Shown here: in pieces, positions 37,080 to 41,958 of the stretch | Layout of the letters: every line of letters starts with the position of its first letter | Position numbering within the stretch: the first letter of the stretch is position 1 | Assembly (NCBI RefSeq): GCF_000003605.2 | Contig: NW_003147057.1 | Location: 1-41,958 of the forward strand | Direction: 5' to 3' | From: Saccoglossus kowalevskii | Taxonomy: Eukaryota > Hemichordata > Enteropneusta > Harrimaniidae | Length of the DNA: 41,958 nt | Position numbers and translations under genes: made by a program | Notes under the pieces: model-generated | What the model saw: the letters and a program-made list of their open reading frames with translations, nothing else | Told to the model about the DNA's origin: nothing | Databases searched by the model: none

Positions 37080-40000
37080 ATCACAACGCTGCTGTAGAGC
37101 CTATATCACAATGCTGCTGTAGTGCCTATATCACAACACTTCTGTAGGGCCTATATCACAATGCTGCTGTAGAGCCTATACCACAACGCTTCTGTAAAGC
37201 CTATATCACAACGCTTCTGTATAGCTTATATCACATGCTGCTGTAGAGCCTATATCACAACGCTTCTGTACAGCCTATATCACAACTCTTCTGTACAGCC
37301 TATATCACAACGTTTCTGTAGAGCCTATATCACAATGCTGCTGTAGAGCCTATATCACATGCTGCTGTAGAGCCTATATCACATGCTGTTGTAGAGCCTA
37401 TATCACAACGCTTCTGTACAGCCTATATCACAACGTTTCTGTAGAGCCTATATCACAATGCTGCTGTAGAGCCTATATCACAACGCTTCTGTACAGCCTA
37501 TATCACATGCTGCTGTAAAGCCTATATCACAACGCTGCTGTACAGCCTATATCACAACGCTGCTGTACAGCCTATATCACAATGCTGCTGTACAGCCTAT
37601 ATCACAACGCTGCTGTACAGCCATTATCACAATGCTGCTGTAGAGCCTATATCACAACGCTGCTGTAGAGCCTATATCAAAACGCTGCTGTAGGCCTATA
37701 TCACAACGCTGCTGAAGAGACTATATTACAACGCTTCTGTAGAGCCTATATCACAACGCTGCTGTACAGCCTATATCACAACGCTTCTGTAGAGCTTATA
37801 TCACAATGCTGCTATAGGACATATATCACAATGCTTCTGCAGAGCCTATATCACAAAGCTGCTGTAGGTCTATATCACAACGCTGCTGTACAGCCTATAT
37901 CACAACGCTGCTGTAGGGCCTATATCACAACGCTTCTGTAGACCCTATATCACAACCCTGCTGTAGAGCCTATATCACAACGCTGCTGTAAAGCCAATAT
38001 CACAAGGCTGATGTAGAGCCTATATCACAACGCTTCTGTAGGCCTATATCACAATGCTGCTGTAGGCCTATATCACAATGCTGCTGTAGAGCCTATATCA
38101 CAATGGTTCTGTAGGGCCTATATCACAATGCTGCTGTAGGCCTATATCACAACGCTGCTGTAGAGCCTATATCACAACGCTTCTGTAGGGCCTATATCAC
38201 AACGCTCCTGTAGAGCCTATATCACAACGCTTCTGCAGGGCCTATATCACAATGCTGCTGTAGAGCCTATACCACAACGCTGCTGTAGAGCCTATATCAC
38301 ATCGCTGCTGTACAGCCTATATCACAACGCTTCTGTAGAGCCTATATCATAACGTTGCTGTAGGCCTATATCACAACTCTGCTGTAGAGCCTATATCACA
38401 ATGCTTCTGTACAGCCTATATCACAACGCTTCTGTACAGCCTATATCACATTGCTTCTGTAGAGCTTATATCACAACGCTGCTGTAGAGCCTATATCACA
38501 ATGCTGCTGTAGACCTATATCACAACGCTGCAGTAGAGCCTATATCACAACGCTTCTGTAGAGCCTATATCACAACGCTGCTGTACAGCCTATATCCCAA
38601 CACTTCTGTAGGGCCTATATCACAAATCTGCTGTAGAACCTATATCACGACGCTGCTGTAGAGCGTATATCACAACGCTGCTGTAGGCCTGTATCACAAC
38701 GCTGCTGTAGGACCTATATCACAACGCTGCTGTAGAGCCTATATCACAACGCTGATGTAGGACCTATATCACAACGCTGCTGTAGGGCCTATATCACAAC
38801 GCTGCTGTAGAGCCTATATCACAATGCTGCTGTAGTGCCTATATCACAACACTTCTGTAGGGCCTATATCACAATGCTGCTGTAGAGCCTATACCACAAC
38901 GCTTCTGTAAAGCCTATATCACAACGCTTCTGTAGAGCTTATATCACATGCTGCTGTACAGCCTATATCACAACTCTTCTGTACAGCCTATATCACAACG
39001 TTTCTGTAGAGCCTATATCACAATGCTGCTGTAGAGCCTATATCACATGCTGCTGTAGAGCCTATATCACATGCTGCTGTAGAGCCTATATCACAACGCT
39101 TCTGTACAGCCTATATCACAACGCTTCTGTAGAGCCTATATCACAATGCTGCTGTTGAGCCTATATCACAACGCTTCTGTACAGCCTATATCACATGCTG
39201 TTGTAAAGCCTATATCACAACGCTGCTGTAGTGCCTATATCACAACACTTCTGTAGGGCCTATATCACAATGCTGCTGTAGAGCCTATACCACAACGCTT
39301 CTGTAAAGCCTATATCACAACGCTTCTGTAGAGCCTATATCACATGCTGCTGTAGAGCCTATATCACAACGCTTCTGTACAGCCTATATCACAACTCTTC
39401 TGTACAGCCTAGATCACAACGTTTCTGTAGAGCCTATATCACAATGCTGCTGCAGAGCCTATATCACATGCTGCTGTAGAGCCTATATCACATGCTGCTG
39501 TAGAGCCTATATCACAACGCTGCTGTACAGCCTATATCACAACGCTGCTGTACAGCCTATATCACAACGCATCTGTAGAGCCTATATCACAACGCTGCTG
39601 AAGAGCCTATATTACAACGCTGCTGTAGAGCCTACATCACAGCGCTGCTGTACAGCCTATATCACAACGCTTCTGTAGAGCCTATATCACAACGCTGCTG
39701 AAGAGCCTATATCACAATGCTGCTGTACAGCCATTATCACAACGCTGCTGTAGAGCCTATATCACAACGCTGCTGTAGAGCCTATATCAAAACGCTGCTG
39801 TAGGCCTATATCACAACGCTGCTGAAGAGCCTATATTACAACGCTTCTGTAGAGCCTATATCACAACGCTGCTGTACAGCCTATATCCCAACGCTTCTGT
39901 AGAGCCTATATCACCACGCTGCTGAAGAGCCTATATCACAACGCTGCTGAAGAGCCTATATCACAACGCTTCTGTAGAGCCTATATCACAACGCTGCTGT

Positions 40001-40480
40001 ACAGCCTATATCACAACGCTTCTGTAGGGCATATATCACATGGCTGCTGTAGAGCCTGTATCACAACGCTTCTGTAGGGCCAATATCACAACGCTGCTGA
40101 ATAGCCTATATTACAACGCTTCTGTAGAGTCTATATCACAACGCTGCTGTACAGCCCATATCACAACGCTTCTGTAGAGCCTATATCACAACGCTGCTGA
40201 AGAGCCTATATTACAACGCTGCTGTAGAGCCTATATCACAAGGCTACTGTACAGCCTATATCACAACGCTTCTGTAGAGCCTATATCACAACGCTGCTGT
40301 AGAGCCTATATCACAATGCTTCTGTAGAGCCTATATCACAATGCTGCTGTAGAGCCTATATCAGACGCTTCTGTAGAGCCTATATCACAATGCTGCTGAG
40401 ACGCTATATCACAACACAGCTGAGAGCCTATATCACACGCTGCTGTAGAGCCTATATCACAATGCTGCTGTAGAGCCTAT
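37080..40480 (+). repeat. CACATG short-unit and C-type domain
   Basis: Eleven units have CACATGCTG in place of CACAATGCTG (near 37233, 37356, 37380, 37504, 38946, 39045, 39069, 39192, 39351, 39466 and 39490). They are rare or absent elsewhere in the window. GTACAGCC junctions are frequent. From about 39,580 CTGAAGAGCC and ATATTACAACG units return, like 13-17 kb, ending with a partial copy of the GACGCTATATC segment at 40,361-40,441. Confidence 0.75.
38854..39640 (+). repeat. 396-bp tandem duplication of CACATG block
   Basis: The marker TCTGTAGGGCC following AACACT lies at 38854 and 39250, 396 bp apart, and also at 37141 (1,713 bp before the first). All three are followed by a CTATACCACAACG unit, GTAAAGCC, and then several CACATG units. 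The single-A loss defining the CACATG units therefore predates the duplications and was amplified with them, so it is not a scattered reading error. Confidence 0.82.
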
Positions 40481-41050
40481 ATCACAACGCTGCTGTAGGT
40501 CTATATCACAACGCTGCTGTAGAGCCTATATCACAACGCTGCTGTAGGGCCTATATCACAACGCTTCTGTACACCCTATTTCACAACCCTGCTGTAGAGC
40601 CTATATCACAACGCTGCTGTAAGGACTATATCACAACGCTGATGTAGAGCCTATATCACAACGCTTCTTTAGAGTCTATATCACAATGCTTCTGTAGGGC
40701 CTATATCACAACGCTGCTGTAGAGCCTATATCACAACGCTTCTGTAGGCCTATATCACAATGCTGCTGTAGAGCCTATATCTCAACGCTTCTGTAGGCCT
40801 ATATCACAACGCTGCGGTAGGCCTATATCACAACGCTGCTGTAGAGCCTATATCACAACGCTTCTGTAGGGTCTATGTCACAACGCTGCTGTAGAGCATA
40901 TATCAGAACACTTCTGTAGACCTATATCACAACGCTGCTGTAGGCCTATATCACAACGCTGCTGTAGAGCCTATATCACAACGCTTCTGTAGAGCCTATA
41001 TCACAACGCTTCTGAAGAGCCTATATTACAATGCTGCTGTAGTGCCTATA
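40480..41050 (+). repeat. ~15-kb superperiod segment, copy 3
   Basis: GTACACCC, TGTAAGGACTATATC (40618), TGATG and a GAGTCTATATC unit follow the order seen at 10.65-11.2 kb and 25.7-26.2 kb. TGTAA(A/G)GACT is 14,798 bp from the copy 2 position. The left junction with C-type units is abrupt near 40,480, directly after the partial GACGCTATATC segment. It continues without a break into the A-type segment matching 26,197-27,060. Confidence 0.75.
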
Positions 41051-41958
41051 TCACAATGCTGCTGTAGAGCCTATATCACAACACTGCTGTGGAGCCTATA
41101 TCACAACGCTGCTGCAGGACCTATATCACAACTCTTCTGTTAAGCCTTTATCACAACGCTTCTGTAGGACCTATATCACAACGCTGATGTAGAGCCTATA
41201 TCACAACGTTCTGTAGGGCCTATATCACAACGCTTTTGTTAACCCTATATCACAACGTTGCTGTAGGCCTATATCACAACACTGCTGTAGAGCCTGTATC
41301 ACAACGCTGCTGTAGGCGTATATCACAACGCTTCTGTAGACCTATATCACAATGCTGCTGTAGAGCCTATATCACAACGCTGCTGTAGGCCTATATTACA
41401 ACGCTGCTGTAGAACCTATATGACGACGCTGCTGTAGAACCTATATCACAACGCTGCTGTAGAGCCTATAACACAATGCTGCTGTAGAGCCTATATCACA
41501 ACACTGCTGTATGACCTATATCACAATGCTACTGTAGGACCTATATCACAACGCTTCTGTAGGCCTATATCACAACACTTCTGTTAAGCCTATATCACAA
41601 CGCTTCTGCAGGCCTATATCACAATGCTGCTGTAGGCGTATTTCACAAGACTGCTGTTAAGCCTATATCACACCGCTGCTGTAGAGCCTATATCACAACA
41701 CTGCTGTAGAGCTTATATCACAATGCTTCTGTAGTCCTATATCACAACGCTGCTCTAGGCCTATTTCACTACGCTGCTGTAGGCCTATCACAAAGCTGCT
41801 GTAGAGCCTATATCACAACGCTGCTCTAGAGCCTATATCACAACGCTGCTGTAGAGCCTATATCACAACGCTGCTGTAGAGCGTATATCACAACGCTGCT
41901 GTAGAGCCTATATCACAACGCTACTGTTGAGCCATTATCAAAACGCTGCTGTAAAGCC
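41044..41958 (+). repeat. A-type segment cut by the window end
   Basis: This matches 26,197-27,060 at about 14.85 kb offset, with GTTAAC at 41238 and CTGTAGGCGTATTTC at 41630. Past the GTAGTCC junction (41731) it agrees better with about 20,100-20,350 (CACAAAGCTG, then GCTCTAGAGCC, then GAGCCATTATCAAAACGC). The final unit is incomplete, showing that the array continues to the right. Confidence 0.8.

Larger units (their letters stand above)
26200..37080 (+). repeat. A-type satellite domain 2
   Basis: The A-type variants return: GTTAAC units at 26391, 28029, 28795, 31374, 33235, 33952, GGCGTATTTC heads (29831, 30551, 34963, 35805, 36100, 36696), CACAAAACTG tails and repeated GGAACTATATC cassettes. 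It is the most layered part of the window, with nested periods near 720-770, 2,579 and 5,157-5,206 bp. Many blocks differ by only a handful of changes. Confidence 0.75.
1..41958 (+). repeat. 25-bp satellite array spanning the whole window
   Basis: The window is head-to-tail copies of one 25-bp unit; positions 26-50 are an exact consensus copy and 1-25 is the first full unit. With position 1 as the A of AGCC, the unit has a TATAT core at 5-9, one CpG at 15-16, a common G/T choice at 19 (GCTGCTG or GCTTCTG tail) and a TAG at 23-25. The commonest length variant is 24 bp, made when the next unit starts GCC rather than AGCC; 20-, 22-, 23- and 26-bp units also occur. The consensus has 12 G/C in 25 positions. 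Both ends of the window lie inside the array. Satellites of this sort are usually non-coding and heterochromatic; that role is inferred from structure, and I cannot match the unit to a named family from memory. Confidence 0.98.

Noticed and set aside
1..41958. CRISPR array
   Set aside because: Repeats of 24-25 bp adjoin directly with no unique spacers, units vary strongly, and no cas genes are present.
1..41958. TATA boxes or promoters at the CTATATC core
   Set aside because: The motif is part of every unit and is not followed by any gene; repetition alone gives no support for promoter function.
1..41958. CTG/CAG trinucleotide expansion
   Set aside because: Each unit has only CTGCTG, interrupted by the rest of the unit; no long pure run was seen.
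1..41958. Centromeric identity through a CENP-B box, or telomeric repeat
   Set aside because: I see no match to the CENP-B box pattern (TTCG...CGGG) and no TTAGGG-like array. Centromere location remains possible but unsupported.
1..41958. Nucleosome phasing by 6 or 7 units (150 or 175 bp)
   Set aside because: The higher-order periods seen (299, 321, 769, 810, 946, ~1,470 bp and larger) show no consistent nucleosome-sized multiple, and 24/25-bp mixing breaks any fixed phase.

Overview
The whole 41,958-bp window is one uninterrupted tandem array of a short satellite (minisatellite-like) repeat with a basic unit of 25 bp. Positions 26-50 are a consensus copy: an AGCCTATATC head, then ACAA, then a CpG-containing tail that ends in GCTGCTGTAG. 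Every unit runs head to tail on the given strand. I saw no inverted segment, transposon, unique sequence, RNA gene or credible protein-coding gene. Dividing the window length by the mean unit length gives roughly 1,700 units (an estimate, not a count). Both window ends lie inside the array, so its true length is unknown.

The organism cannot be named from this sequence. A satellite array tens of kilobases long with higher-order structure points to a eukaryotic nuclear genome, probably heterochromatin (pericentromeric, subtelomeric or similar). The single CpG of the unit has decayed mostly to TpG and CpA, which suggests cytosine methylation in the germline. This fits a vertebrate or another CpG-methylating animal better than a lineage without methylation, but that is inference.

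The array is a patchwork of domains defined by shared variant units. About 1-5,100 is an A-type domain (GTTAAC units, GGCGTAT units and a GGAACTATATC cassette). About 5,100-11,200 is B-type (CCGAAGAGCGAA and GTACAGCC units, with 299-bp and 810-bp local duplications). About 11,200-18,500 is C-type (CTGAAGAGCC units; 769-, 321- and ~1,472-1,621-bp periods). About 18,500-21,200 is mixed with an A-like core. About 21,200-26,200 is B-type again (1,467/1,697-bp periods). About 26,200-37,080 is A-type again (nested ~720-770, ~2,579 and ~5,157-5,206-bp periods). About 37,080-40,480 holds CACATG short units plus C-type units. About 40,480-41,958 returns to B-type and then A-type. Matching stretches recur about 14.8-15.1 kb apart (for example near 10.77, 25.82 and 40.62 kb), a second, larger level of organisation.

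No genes act together here. The biology of the window is repeat turnover: unequal exchange, local tandem duplication and probably conversion of multi-unit cassettes, overlaid by CpG decay. Short open frames of 61-77 codons are by-products of the repeat and are listed under rejected items.
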